From: Candidatus Brachybacterium merdavium
GTDB taxonomy: Bacteria > Actinomycetota > Actinomycetes > Actinomycetales > Dermabacteraceae
Direction: 5' to 3'
DNA length: 56,775 bases
Assembly (NCBI GenBank): GCA_019118275.1
Contig: DWZH01000022.1
Location: 1 to 56,775, forward strand
This document shows, piece after piece, positions 15,527-23,886 of the stretch. Positions within the stretch are counted from its first letter, which is position 1, and each line of letters starts with the position of its first letter. The translations under genes were made by a program, and so were the position numbers. A model generated the notes under the pieces. That model saw only the letters and a list, made by a program, of their open reading frames with translations, was not told where the DNA came from and ran no database searches.

Positions 15527-16635
15527 AGCCGCCACAGGGTCGTGACCTCCTGGCTGCGCGCGGCGTGCAGCGGATCACGGTCGTCCTTCGCCCGAGGATG
15601 GCGAGCAGCCGTGGCAAGCTTGCCCACGACCTCGAGTCCGGCGCGATCGATCAGCTGCAGGAGCTTCCCGCGGGGGCGTAGACCGAGGTGCTCGGCGAGA
15701 TCGGAGAGGACCAGCCAGGCCTCGCCGTCAGGCGCGAGATGATCACCGAGCCCGGCGAGGAAGCCTCGGAGCATGCCCGATCCCTCGTCGTAGATGCCCA
15801 GTTCGAGAGCAGAGGTGGGTGCGCCCGGCAGCCAGGGCGGATTGCAGACGATCAGATCCGCCCGGCCGGGCGGGAACAGGTCGGCCTCCATGACGCTCAC
15901 CCGCTGCTCGAGGCCCAGACGCCGCATGTTCTCCCGCGCGCAGGCCACGGCGCGGGGGTTGAGGTCGGTCGCCGTCACCCGTGCCGCACCCCGACGGGCG
16001 AGCACCGCGGCAAGGACGCCGGTCCCGGTGCCGAGATCGAATGCCTCCAGGTCTCCGCGGATGGCCGGCAGCGGTGCCTCGGCGACCAGATCGACGTACT
16101 CCGAACGGACCGGGGAGAACACGCCGTACCGGGGGTGGATGAGGTCGCCGAGTGCCGGGACCGGAACACCCCTCTGCTGCCATTGCCAGGCGCTGAGCAC
16201 TCCGAGCAGTTCGTTGAGGGAGACCATGGCGGGCTCGCTCAGCTCCCCGTACGCCTCGCGGCAGGCGCCGGCCAGGTCCGGGGCGCGGCGCAGAGCGAGC
16301 CGCAGGTCCGGCTCGATGACGACCACGATCCCGCCGAGCAGCTCGGCGCGCTCGGCACGCGCCGCCCGGTGCGCCCGGAACCGGCCCGGCAGGTCCAGGC
16401 TCTTCGGGAGGGGCCGGCGGTCCGCCCGCCGCCCGATGGCCGTCAGCAGCTGCCGGGCCCCTGGAAAGTCACCGCGCCACAGCAGACCCGCCCCGCCGCG
16501 GATGCGCCGCAGAGCGGAGTTGGCGGTGAGCGCGTCGCCGGCGATCTCGATCCGCTCCGGAGGCGGCGCGCCGTTCTCGGAGCGCCAGCGCGCGCTCTGC
16601 GCCATGCCGTTCTCGATCCAGCTGATGGTGGACAT
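15511..16635 (-). CDS. Class I SAM-dependent methyltransferase (RlmG/RsmC/HemK-like)
   Basis: 374 residues from the ATG at 16635, preferred because GGGAG lies about seven bases before it; an ATG six codons upstream is the alternative. The N-terminal ~190 residues are a helical domain without clear family. SAM motif I is FDLGTGTGVLAAVLARRGAARVTATDLNP, and the catalytic motif LIVCNPPWLPG is of the N-P-P-W type used to methylate exocyclic or amide nitrogens. This supports an rRNA guanine-N2 or glutamine methyltransferase role, not resolvable further. The C-terminus WRLRPAA lies in a tandemly duplicated stop region. It is divergent from csbD. Confidence 0.85.
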   Translation of the reverse strand: MSTISWIENGMAQSARWRSENGAPPPERIEIAGDALTANSALRRIRGGAGLLWRGDFPGARQLLTAIGRRADRRPLPKSLDLPGRFRAHRAARAERAELLGGIVVVIEPDLRLALRRAPDLAGACREAYGELSEPAMVSLNELLGVLSAWQWQQRGVPVPALGDLIHPRYGVFSPVRSEYVDLVAEAPLPAIRGDLEAFDLGTGTGVLAAVLARRGAARVTATDLNPRAVACARENMRRLGLEQRVSVMEADLFPPGRADLIVCNPPWLPGAPTSALELGIYDEGSGMLRGFLAGLGDHLAPDGEAWLVLSDLAEHLGLRPRGKLLQLIDRAGLEVVGKLATAARHPRAKDDRDPLHAARSQEVTTLWRLRPAA

Positions 16636-16869
16636 CGTGTGCTCCCAGGACAACTGCCGTGCCGAGCATCAGCGCCCTGGCACCGGGACTGGGCGGTCTG
16701 CTCATCGCGACGAGGCCCTCTCGTCCGGATCCATCATCTCATCCGACCTCCACGGCTCCCTCGGGGAGAGGATCTGCCGGACGGTCAGCGCCCTGGGACG
16801 TCGGCCGGCGTCTCCGTATACTCGGCCCTCCCCACACAGTCGATCTCGTGTCGACATCAGGAGGCACCG

Positions 16870-17082
16870 ATGAGTGCAGACGAGAAGTTCGAGAACGCGA
16901 AGGACAAGCTGGGCGGGCAGGCCCAGGAAGGCCTGGGCAAGGTCACCGGCGACAAGGAGACCGAATCGAAGGGCAAGGCCGAGCAGGCCAAGGCCGGCGC
17001 CAAGGACAAACTCCAGGAAGCCCGCGACTCGGTGAAGGGCGCGATCGACGGCCTGCGCGGCGACCAGGACAGGAAGGACTGA
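16870..17082 (+). CDS. csbD: CsbD-family stress protein
   Basis: 70 residues, highly charged, with no membrane segment. The pattern FENAKDKLGGQAQEGLGKVTGDKETESKGKAEQAKAGAKDKLQEA is the CsbD repeat of Lys/Gln/Gly/Ala helices. CsbD proteins are abundant in stationary or general stress conditions in Bacillus (sigma-B dependent); their biochemical role is unknown. AGGAGG is six bases before the ATG. A TATACT box at 16817-16822 is a likely -10. The last codons (AGGACTGA) are duplicated just after the stop. Confidence 0.9.
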   Translation: MSADEKFENAKDKLGGQAQEGLGKVTGDKETESKGKAEQAKAGAKDKLQEARDSVKGAIDGLRGDQDRKD

Positions 17083-17290
17083 GACAAGAAGGACTGATCC
17101 GCGCCGGCGCCGCCGCCTGACGGTGAGCTCCCGTGCATCCGCGGTGGCGGCTCCACGTGGTGGGGCCGCCACCGGTGTGTTCGGGTCGCCTCACAGGTCA
17201 GACGACAGGTTCCGGGGTGTGGGGGTGCGGAGCGGAGGTGGCCACTGCGCCGGTCATCGCGTGTGCCATCATGAGGACGGAGGGATCTTC

Positions 17291-18508
17291 ATGACGCCCC
17301 AGACCGACCTGCCGGTCAGCTTGCCTGATACCGAAGCACCTGTTCGGATGTGGTTGCCCGAGGCGGAGGCCGACGCCGCGGCGCTGAAGCAGCTGCGCAC
17401 CATCGCCTCCCTGCCCTGGGTGCATGGGGTGCGGGTGATGCCGGATGTCCATCTCGGGATCGGTGCGACGGTCGGCAGCGTGATCGCGATGCGCGGAGCG
17501 GTCTCCCCCGCTGCCGTCGGGGTCGACATCGGCTGCGGGGTCGCCGCGCTGCGCACCGATCTGGTCGAAGCGGACCTCGAGGACCTGGGCACGCTGCGCT
17601 CGGCGATCGAGGCGGTCGTGCCGGTCGGCTTCCATGAGCATCCCCAGCCGCTGTCGCCGGCGACCCTCGCCGGGCTCGGCGCCCGGGGCGACCTGGACCG
17701 GTTCTGGGAGGGCTTCGAGGCGCTGCCCGAGGAGGTGCAGCAGCGGGAGGCCAAGGCCCGCAGGCAGCTGGGCACGATGGGCGGCGGCAATCACTTCGCC
17801 GAGCTGTGCGTGGACTCGCGGGACGGGCGCGTGTGGATCACCCTGCACTCCGGATCACGCAACATCGGCAAGGAGATCGCCGATGTCCACATCCACCGCG
17901 CGAAGGGCCTGGAGCACAACGCGGACATCGTCGACCGGGATCTCGCGGTGTTCCTGGCCGACTCCCCCGGCATGGAGGCCTACGTGCGCGATGTCCACTG
18001 GGCGCAGGAGTACGCCGCCCGATCACGGGAGGTGATGGTCGGGCTGCTGCGCCAGCAGATCGCCCGGCACTGGGGTTCTCGCGGCCGACAGGTCACCTTC
18101 GACATGCCGATCAACTGCCACCACAACTACCTCTCGATCGAGCAGATCGACGGGGAGGACATGGTGATCACCCGCAAGGGCGCGATCTCCACCCGCGACA
18201 GCGACCTGGCTCTGATCCCCGGCTCGATGGGAGTGGGCTCCTACATCGTGCGCGGCCTGGCCAATCCCGACTCGTTCTACTCCGCCGCCCACGGCGCCGG
18301 CCGCACCATGAGCCGCAACGCCGCCCGCAAGACCTTCACCGTCAAGGATCTCCAGAAGCAGACCCGCGGCGTGGAGTCCCGGAAGGACAAGGGCGTGCTC
18401 GACGAGGCTCCGGGCGCCTACAAGGACCTGCACGCCGTGATGCGCTACCAGTCCGATCTGGTCGAACCGGTCGCCCACCTGCAGACGGTGCTGTGCGTGA
18501 AGGGATAG
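17291..18508 (+). CDS. rtcB: RtcB-family RNA ligase
   Basis: 405 residues from the ATG at 17291, with GGAGGG seven bases upstream. RtcB joins 2',3'-cyclic phosphate or 3'-phosphate RNA ends to 5'-OH ends using GTP and Mn2+. Active-site blocks are complete: VMPDVHLGIG, GVDIGCGV (metal Cys), MGGGNHF, LHSGSRNIG, NCHHNY and SAAHGAGR, whose His is the site of guanylylation. It belongs to the shorter bacterial group. No archease or RtcR neighbour is present, so it probably serves RNA repair as a stand-alone gene. Confidence 0.95.
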   Translation: MTPQTDLPVSLPDTEAPVRMWLPEAEADAAALKQLRTIASLPWVHGVRVMPDVHLGIGATVGSVIAMRGAVSPAAVGVDIGCGVAALRTDLVEADLEDLGTLRSAIEAVVPVGFHEHPQPLSPATLAGLGARGDLDRFWEGFEALPEEVQQREAKARRQLGTMGGGNHFAELCVDSRDGRVWITLHSGSRNIGKEIADVHIHRAKGLEHNADIVDRDLAVFLADSPGMEAYVRDVHWAQEYAARSREVMVGLLRQQIARHWGSRGRQVTFDMPINCHHNYLSIEQIDGEDMVITRKGAISTRDSDLALIPGSMGVGSYIVRGLANPDSFYSAAHGAGRTMSRNAARKTFTVKDLQKQTRGVESRKDKGVLDEAPGAYKDLHAVMRYQSDLVEPVAHLQTVLCVKG

Positions 18509-18739
18509 CGGACTGGCGGTGAGTGCGGTCAGGCCTGCGAAGTCGGCGGGACTCCGCCACCTGTGAAGGCTGGGACGTCGTGCGGGGGCTGGATGCCGGG
18601 ACGTCGTGCGGGAACGTCGCCTGCACGTGGACCGCGACGTCGCCGGGATGCGACCTGAGGTGACGCTCTGGCGCGGCTGTGAGGGGGGTGCACCCTCTCG
18701 TAGCGTGCCGGGCATCGTCACCTCACAGATCGGATCGCG

Positions 18740-19324
18740 ATGAAAACCCATGACGCGCCCAAGAGCGCATCCATGGCGCAGGCCCGGGAACTCCACTCCC
18801 CTCGGCCGCGCCTCGAACGCCTCGCCCTGCCTGTCACCACCGGCTACCTCTGGGTGATGATGATTCTTCTCGGTGCGATCGTGCTGGAGACCTTCATGAT
18901 CTACCCGAACATCTTCAGCGACCCGCCCCAGTCGCTGGACCTGTCGATGGAGTTCCTCTCCGTACGCGGCCCCAGCGATTTCTTCCCACCACTGGGACTG
19001 CTCTCCTGGGTCCTCGGCACCGCCTCGCTCCTGCTGAGTGCGAAGGTCCGCGGCGCTCGAGTGTGGCTGCTGGTCAGCGTGCTCGCCATCATCGCCGAAG
19101 GAGTGATCTCGATGCTGTACTTCTGGCCACGCAACGAGATCATGTTCGTCGAGGGCCTGACCGTGCATTCCGCAGAGCACCTGCGGCAGGTGGCGGCCGA
19201 GTTCGCGACGTTCCACTGGATGTCACGCATGGGCCTGAACACCGTCTCTGCCATCGGCGCATTCGTCGGCTTCTGCGTGTTGTACGGAGGGCGAGTTGTT
19301 CGCGTGACGAGTCGCGGGGCGTGA
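18740..19324 (+). CDS. DUF1772-like four-helix membrane protein
   Basis: 194 residues with four hydrophobic segments near 35-57, 88-107, 114-132 and 172-190. The sequence GYLWVMMILLGAIVLETFMIYPNIF at the first helix and the polar loop EHLRQVAAEFATFHWMSRMGLNT before the last helix fit DUF1772/anthrone-oxygenase-like small membrane proteins. Function is unknown. The gene is monocistronic. A 28-bp direct repeat (GGGACGTCGTGCGGG twice) lies in the upstream region, 18570-18615. Confidence 0.6.
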   Translation: MKTHDAPKSASMAQARELHSPRPRLERLALPVTTGYLWVMMILLGAIVLETFMIYPNIFSDPPQSLDLSMEFLSVRGPSDFFPPLGLLSWVLGTASLLLSAKVRGARVWLLVSVLAIIAEGVISMLYFWPRNEIMFVEGLTVHSAEHLRQVAAEFATFHWMSRMGLNTVSAIGAFVGFCVLYGGRVVRVTSRGA

Positions 19325-19479
19325 CGGTCCCGCCGACGAGGGCGCAAGATGAGCACTCCGGTGTTCGTGCTGACCCACCATCCCCGGCCGACCCTCCCAG
19401 GCCGAGCCCTTGGCGGGCCCCTGGAAGAGGCCTATGGTGAGCGAGGAACCATGATTCTCTCCCAGAGCGAGGTTCCGAC

Positions 19480-20064
19480 ATGACGACCACTCCAGCCGGC
19501 TACACCTACGATGAGCAGTCCGCGACCTCGCCCGTGACCCGCGAACAGCTGTCCCAGCTGCTCACGGACGTCATGTGGACCGACGACGACGCCGCAGCGC
19601 TGCGGCGCGCCGGTGAGATCCTCCGGCCCCAGGTCTCCGACCTGCTGGACGTTTGGTACGACTTCATCGGCTCCACGCCCCACCTGGTGGCCGTCTTCCA
19701 CGGCACCGACGGAGAGCCCGATGCCGAGTACCTCGACCGGGTCCGGGGCCGGTTCGAGCAGTGGGTGGTGGACCTGTGCACCCGTGAGTTCGACGGACAG
19801 TGGCTGGCTTACCAGGAGGAGATCGCACTCCGTCACCACCCGACCAAGAAGAACCAGACCGATGGCGTGGATTCTCCCTGGTCGCACGTGCCGATGAGTC
19901 ACATGATGGCGCTGGCGGTCCCCGTGACCCTGACCGTCAGGGATTTCCTCGCCAAGGGTGAATCGGACCCCTCCCAGCTGGATGCGATGCATCAGGCCTG
20001 GTTCAAGGCCGTGACCGTCACGCTCGTGCTCTGGTCCCGCCCCTACGCGGGCGACCTGTGGTGA
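19480..20064 (+). CDS. Protoglobin-domain haem protein
   Basis: 194 residues forming a single globin domain without an attached output domain. YQEEIALRHHPTKKNQTDGVDSPWSHVPMSHM (about 111-142) is the protoglobin signature; His119 or His120 is the likely proximal haem ligand. Single-domain protoglobins bind O2, CO and NO, and roles in sensing or reactive nitrogen detoxification are proposed. The upstream region contains GGAACC and GGTTCC arms flanking about 20 bases (19446-19477). No partner signalling gene is adjacent. Confidence 0.85.
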   Translation: MTTTPAGYTYDEQSATSPVTREQLSQLLTDVMWTDDDAAALRRAGEILRPQVSDLLDVWYDFIGSTPHLVAVFHGTDGEPDAEYLDRVRGRFEQWVVDLCTREFDGQWLAYQEEIALRHHPTKKNQTDGVDSPWSHVPMSHMMALAVPVTLTVRDFLAKGESDPSQLDAMHQAWFKAVTVTLVLWSRPYAGDLW

Positions 20065-20201
20065 TGCCAATGCGCAGGCGACCTGTGGTGATGCAAGACC
20101 GCTGATGCCCGATGTGCCGCTGGACAGCGGGGCTGACGCGGGAGGGCGCCTCGCGCACCGCCGGCACCGTCACCGGTCCCGAAGGTGTACCGCGCCGATG
20201 C

Positions 20202-20232
20202 TTGACCCTCACACCGTGGCAGGGAGTGTGAT
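20202..20232 (+). promoter_or_regulatory. MerR-type promoter with 19-bp spacer
   Basis: TTGACC (20202-20207) and TGTGAT (20227-20232) are separated by 19 bp, the elongated spacing typical of MerR-controlled promoters. CACAC and GTGTG arms lie inside the spacer. The -10 box is six bases from the ATG at 20239. This fits autoregulation by the MerR protein and a leaderless mRNA. Confidence 0.55.
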
Positions 20233-20238
20233 CGGTCC

Positions 20239-21042
20239 ATGTTGTCCATCGGAGCTCTGGCGCAGATCGGTCAGGTGACCCACCGCATGTTGCGGCACTG
20301 GGACTCCGCCGGTCTGCTGGTGCCCGCCCAAGTGGACCCGTTCACCGGCTACCGGTCCTACGATCCCTCGCAGCTCGAGCGTCTGCACCGGATCGTAGCG
20401 CTGCGGCAACTGGGGTTCGGGCTGGATGACATCGCGCTGATCCTCAACCGGGGGATCGACGCAGAGCGTCTCGCCGGTCTGCTGCGCGCTCGCCGCGCCG
20501 AGGTCACCGACAAGCATCGTCTCGCCGAGGCTCGACTGCGCGATGTCGAGCGTCGCCTCCGCCTCATCGACCAGGAGAACACCGTGTCCACACTCGAGAT
20601 CGTCCAGAAGTCCCTCCCCACCCTCCGGCTCGCTGCCCTGACCACGGTGCTCACCGAGCAGGACGAGATCCCGGCCGTGATCGGCCCCATGTACGGCCGG
20701 ATCGTCCCCGTGCTCATCGACGCGGGCGCCACCCTCGGTCCGGCGATCGCTCAGTACGACATGAGCGAAGACGGCATGCGCCTCATCGCCGGATTCGAAT
20801 ACGCCGGTGACGTCCCCAGCGGGCTCGAGGACGTCGTCCTGCCCGAGGTCGCCACCGCCTTCTGCGGGGTCCACCTCGGCGCCATGGACACCATCTTCGA
20901 GAGCTGGCAGTCCCTGCACGGCGAGATCGTGGCCCGCGGGTACACGCCGAACGGCCCGATCCGCGAGCTTTATCTGCGGTCCGAGCCGGCGCCCCAATCC
21001 GACTGGGTCACCGAGCTGCAGCAGCCAGTGGCCCCGGTCTGA
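20239..21042 (+). CDS. MerR-family regulator with GyrI-like effector domain
   Basis: 267 residues. Residues 1-70 are the MerR winged helix (LSIGALAQIGQVTHRMLRHWDSAGLLVPA, then YRSYDPSQLERLHRIVALRQLGFGLDDI). Residues 75-115 form the dimerisation coiled coil, and 120-267 resemble a GyrI/AraC-effector-like ligand domain (BmrR/TipA type). Such proteins bind drugs or small aromatic molecules and distort long-spacer promoters, like the one directly upstream. No obvious efflux gene is in the same unit. Confidence 0.88.
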   Translation: MLSIGALAQIGQVTHRMLRHWDSAGLLVPAQVDPFTGYRSYDPSQLERLHRIVALRQLGFGLDDIALILNRGIDAERLAGLLRARRAEVTDKHRLAEARLRDVERRLRLIDQENTVSTLEIVQKSLPTLRLAALTTVLTEQDEIPAVIGPMYGRIVPVLIDAGATLGPAIAQYDMSEDGMRLIAGFEYAGDVPSGLEDVVLPEVATAFCGVHLGAMDTIFESWQSLHGEIVARGYTPNGPIRELYLRSEPAPQSDWVTELQQPVAPV

Positions 21043-21254
21043 TCCGGGGCAGCGGCTGACAGAGGCGGGCGCGGCAGGGATCAGCGTGGGAGCTCAGGGA
21101 TCGATGGCATGAGCGCGCCCGGGCCATGCGGCTGCGGCAACGCTCCCATGAACGCCCCGCGACCATCCCTCGGCAGGCTCGCCCGGTCGCCGACGGTGCC
21201 CGGGAGCCTTCAGCGAAGGCACCCAGGATGTTCAGCAAGGGCGTCGCGAGGACC

Positions 21255-22049
21255 TCAGGCCGACGGCACAGGAGTGCGGGCCGCCGTGGTCGCGGCCCCC
21301 AGGCTGCGATGCCGGCTGCCCCACCAGCGCCAGCCGAGGAACCCGGCTGCGAGGTCCTCGGCCTCCTCCCGGTCCTGCTGACCGGGGGGCTCCGCCAGGG
21401 CCTCACCCCGGGCCGCCTCCTCATGAGCTGGTCGTTCGTCGTGAGCTGACCGTTCGTCGTGAGGCGGTCGCTCGTCGTGGGTGCCGTGTCCGCTCCACAG
21501 GGCGGGCACACGCTGGTTGTAGAAGCCGCCGGGTCGCCTGAGCAGCGAGCCGAGCATCATCGAGGAGTGCCCCTGCTCGAGGACCTCGGGCTGCTGCAGC
21601 ACCCAGTGGAGGGCCTCGGTCAGCAGCATCGGGCTGCGGTCCCGGGCGGCGATATCCGTCAGCGCCTCCTGGGGCGAGAGGTTCTTGAGGTCCTCGCCAT
21701 GGTCGGGATCGTGCACCAGGTAGATGGCGCCGGCAGGGATGTCGATCTCGGCCGGTCCGGCCTCGTCGACGTCGACCATGTCCAGCGTCGTGGACGCAGC
21801 GGGACCGTCCGCCGCGGCGCCGCGTGAACCGTTCCAGCCGAGCACCGCGGTCAGGGTCGAGGCGGGCGCACTCTGCGGGGACAGTGCCATCAGCACGTCA
21901 TTGCGGTCACCGCCCCACTGCTCGGCCGCTCGGCGCAGCGAGTCCTCCTCGAGGCCCGCGAGCTGCGGCACGTCAAGGGAGATCAGCCGTTCGGCCTGTT
22001 CCGCGAGCGGGGGCAGGTCAGGCAGTGGAGGGGCATCGTCGATGGTGGA
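21255..22049 (-). CDS. DUF5701-like protein, paralogue 2
   Basis: 264 residues from the ATG at 22049, with GGATGGAG close upstream; longer starts to 22148 are possible. It shares with the protein at 9474-10208 the blocks YLVHDPDHGEDLKNLSPQEAL, LLTEALHWVLQQPEVLE and a Trp-rich C-terminus (GWRWWGSRHRSLG). It differs by an insert of HDERPPHDERSAHDERPAHEE near residues 200-220, a recent 18-bp DNA repeat. It is not coupled to a regulator. Function is unknown. Confidence 0.75.
   Translation of the reverse strand, partial: STIDDAPPLPDLPPLAEQAERLISLDVPQLAGLEEDSLRRAAEQWGGDRNDVLMALSPQSAPASTLTAVLGWNGSRGAAADGPAASTTLDMVDVDEAGPAEIDIPAGAIYLVHDPDHGEDLKNLSPQEALTDIAARDRSPMLLTEALHWVLQQPEVLEQGHSSMMLGSLLRRPGGFYNQRVPALWSGHGTHDERPPHDERSAHDERPAHEEAARGEALAEPPGQQDREEAEDLAAGFLGWRWWGSRHRSLGAATTAARTPVPSA
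21426..21479. repeat. 18-bp tandem repeat, about 3 copies, inside coding sequence
   Basis: The motif CGTTCGTCGTGAG(CTG/GCG)(A/G)C recurs with an 18-bp period, encoding His-Asp-Glu-Arg-X-X units in the DUF5701-like protein. The period is a multiple of three, so copy-number change keeps the frame. Confidence 0.65.
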
Positions 22050-22187
22050 CATGACTCCATCCTGGTCGATAACACGAGCGATGACCATCGTCCCCCTGCG
22101 ACCGCCCGCTGGGCAACGCCCGTTCGGTCCATGGCGGCACGCCGCCACGGACCCTGGTCGTGACCTCGCACGAGCCCGCGAGCAGCT

Positions 22188-23126
22188 TCACTCCCCGGAG
22201 GTGCCGCTCCCCTGCTCACCGGTGCTCCCGCCCTCTCCACCACCTGTGCCGGAATCCTGCTCGGCCGGGGCGGGTGCTTCGCTCGCGGGCGCATCCCCCT
22301 GATCGTCTGCGGGGCCCTCCTCCTGCTGCGGAGCGTCGGAGTCACCCTCGGAGCCGTCCCGCTCCTGCAGATCCACACCGTCCTGCTGCTCTTGCTGCTC
22401 CTGCTCGGTCGGCGAGGAGTCCCCGCGCGGCGCGATGGACTCGTTGCCGGTCACCGACCGGTGGATCTCGCCGGTGCCCGGGGAGAGCTCGACACCGGTG
22501 ACCCGTTGGATACCGAAGACTGCGACGATCCCGATCAGGGCGATCACGACCGCGAGGAGCACAGTGCGCAGGATCCGGCGCCGACCGGACGGTTGAGCGT
22601 CTGCATGGTCCTCGGTCCCGTTCCGGATCTCGCGGCCCCCGGGCTCTGCGGGCTTCTGCGCCCGGGCGGTGGTGCGCGAGGTCGATTTCGCGTGCGACGC
22701 CCCGGGCGTCCGACGGGTGGGCTGCGCCCTCTGCGTCTTCTCGGCGACCGACTTCAGCTTCGCCTTGCTGCGGTTGACGGAGTCGGTGTAGACGGCCAGG
22801 GCGGTGGCGGAGACGATCGAGGTCAGGGCCGCCCCGATCACGGTCCCGGCGATGCCCAGCTGCCCGCCGATCACCGAGGCGGTGGCGGCCGCTGCGCCAC
22901 TGGCCCCCAGGCCCGTGGGCGAGAGCTTCTTGAGCTGCAGCTCGGGTTCGTCATCGGTGGGCCCACCGCGCCCCGCCCCTCCCTGCGGAGGCCGGCTGGG
23001 GCCGTCCGGACCGGAGCCGCCGGAGCCGGGGCCGGCCGGGCCCTGTGGAGGCATATCCTGCGGCTCGTCATCCCCGAGGGGCGGGCGGGCGCGGTGACGA
23101 ACTGAAGGGGTCATGGGGCTGATCAT
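22188..23126 (-). CDS. Membrane protein with long acidic C-terminal tail
   Basis: 312 residues. A Pro/Gly-rich cytoplasmic N-terminus (1-65) precedes a conserved-looking amphipathic block SPTGLGASGAAAATASVIGGQLGIAGTVIGAALTSIVSATALAVYTDSV (about 68-116). A basic linker follows, then one clear membrane helix (RTVLLAVVIALIGIVAVFGI, near 190-209) and a Gln/Glu/Asp/Gly-rich extracytoplasmic tail. Similar proteins occur in actinobacteria without known function. It is monocistronic. It could be a cell-envelope anchor or sensor, but nothing in the sequence proves it. Confidence 0.65.
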   Translation of the reverse strand: MISPMTPSVRHRARPPLGDDEPQDMPPQGPAGPGSGGSGPDGPSRPPQGGAGRGGPTDDEPELQLKKLSPTGLGASGAAAATASVIGGQLGIAGTVIGAALTSIVSATALAVYTDSVNRSKAKLKSVAEKTQRAQPTRRTPGASHAKSTSRTTARAQKPAEPGGREIRNGTEDHADAQPSGRRRILRTVLLAVVIALIGIVAVFGIQRVTGVELSPGTGEIHRSVTGNESIAPRGDSSPTEQEQQEQQDGVDLQERDGSEGDSDAPQQEEGPADDQGDAPASEAPAPAEQDSGTGGGEGGSTGEQGSGTSGE

Positions 23127-23336
23127 CTGCCCGCCGATGAGAATTCGCCACGACGACGCTCACAGTTGCCTGGGAGCGCACGAAAAACCGCGGTGACCAG
23201 CAGCGAAGCCGGCGATGGCAAGCGTCACACGTCCGCTGCGTCACGAGATCGAGCCGATCCGCGAGCTGCGCCGGGCCGCGGGTGCGCACGCTCGGGGTGA
23301 CGTCGAGGCGAGGACTGCAGCGCGTGGCGCGGCTTC

Positions 23337-23660
23337 TCAGATGTCGTCCTCATAGGCGGGGCCGCCCTCGTTCTCCCAGTTCGCGATCCGCTTGGCCGTG
23401 CGCTGGTTGAACTTCCTGCGCACGCCGTATCCGATGCCCTCGTCCACGTCTTCGGGCAGGAACTCGACGCCGTAGTACTCCAGGGCCTGCCGTGCGGCCT
23501 CGAGCTCGTCCTCCGTGAGGTGGGTGGCGCCGCGTTCGAAGCTGCGGAACCGGTCGGGGTCGAGGCCGGCCTGCCGGGCCACGACGAAGTGTGAGATCTG
23601 GGCCAGGGCGCGTCCCGCCCGAGCGAGGTCGCCTGTGAGATGAGGAAATGTGCTGTTCAT
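23337..23660 (-). CDS. Small XRE-like HTH protein
   Basis: 107 residues from the ATG at 23660. LARAGRALAQISHFVVARQAGLDPDRFRSFERGATHLTEDELEAARQALEYYGVEFL (about 11-67) has the layout of an XRE helix-turn-helix, with the final helix followed by the usual length-of-five beta segment. The C-terminus is charged and unassigned. A CACACT box six bases before the ATG may give a leaderless transcript. It lies downstream of no operon and is separated by about 225 bases from the GH85 gene, so a link with the glycan operon is possible but unsupported. Confidence 0.65.
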   Translation of the reverse strand: MNSTFPHLTGDLARAGRALAQISHFVVARQAGLDPDRFRSFERGATHLTEDELEAARQALEYYGVEFLPEDVDEGIGYGVRRKFNQRTAKRIANWENEGGPAYEDDI

Positions 23661-23886
23661 AGCTCTAGTGTGGCCCAGGACAAGCCGGGGCGCACGGGAT
23701 CCCCGGATCCTCTCGGGGCCACCGGTGTGCGTGGTGCCGGCGGGACGCAACCGGGCGCTCCGGCGCTGGACGCGCCCGAGCCGGAGGCCTGGACGCGCCC
23801 CGGCCGGGGGCCACGGGAGCGACCCGCCTACTCGCTCAGCTGTGCGTCTGCGTGCTCACCGCCGGCGGATGGGGCCGTCCCCGCTT

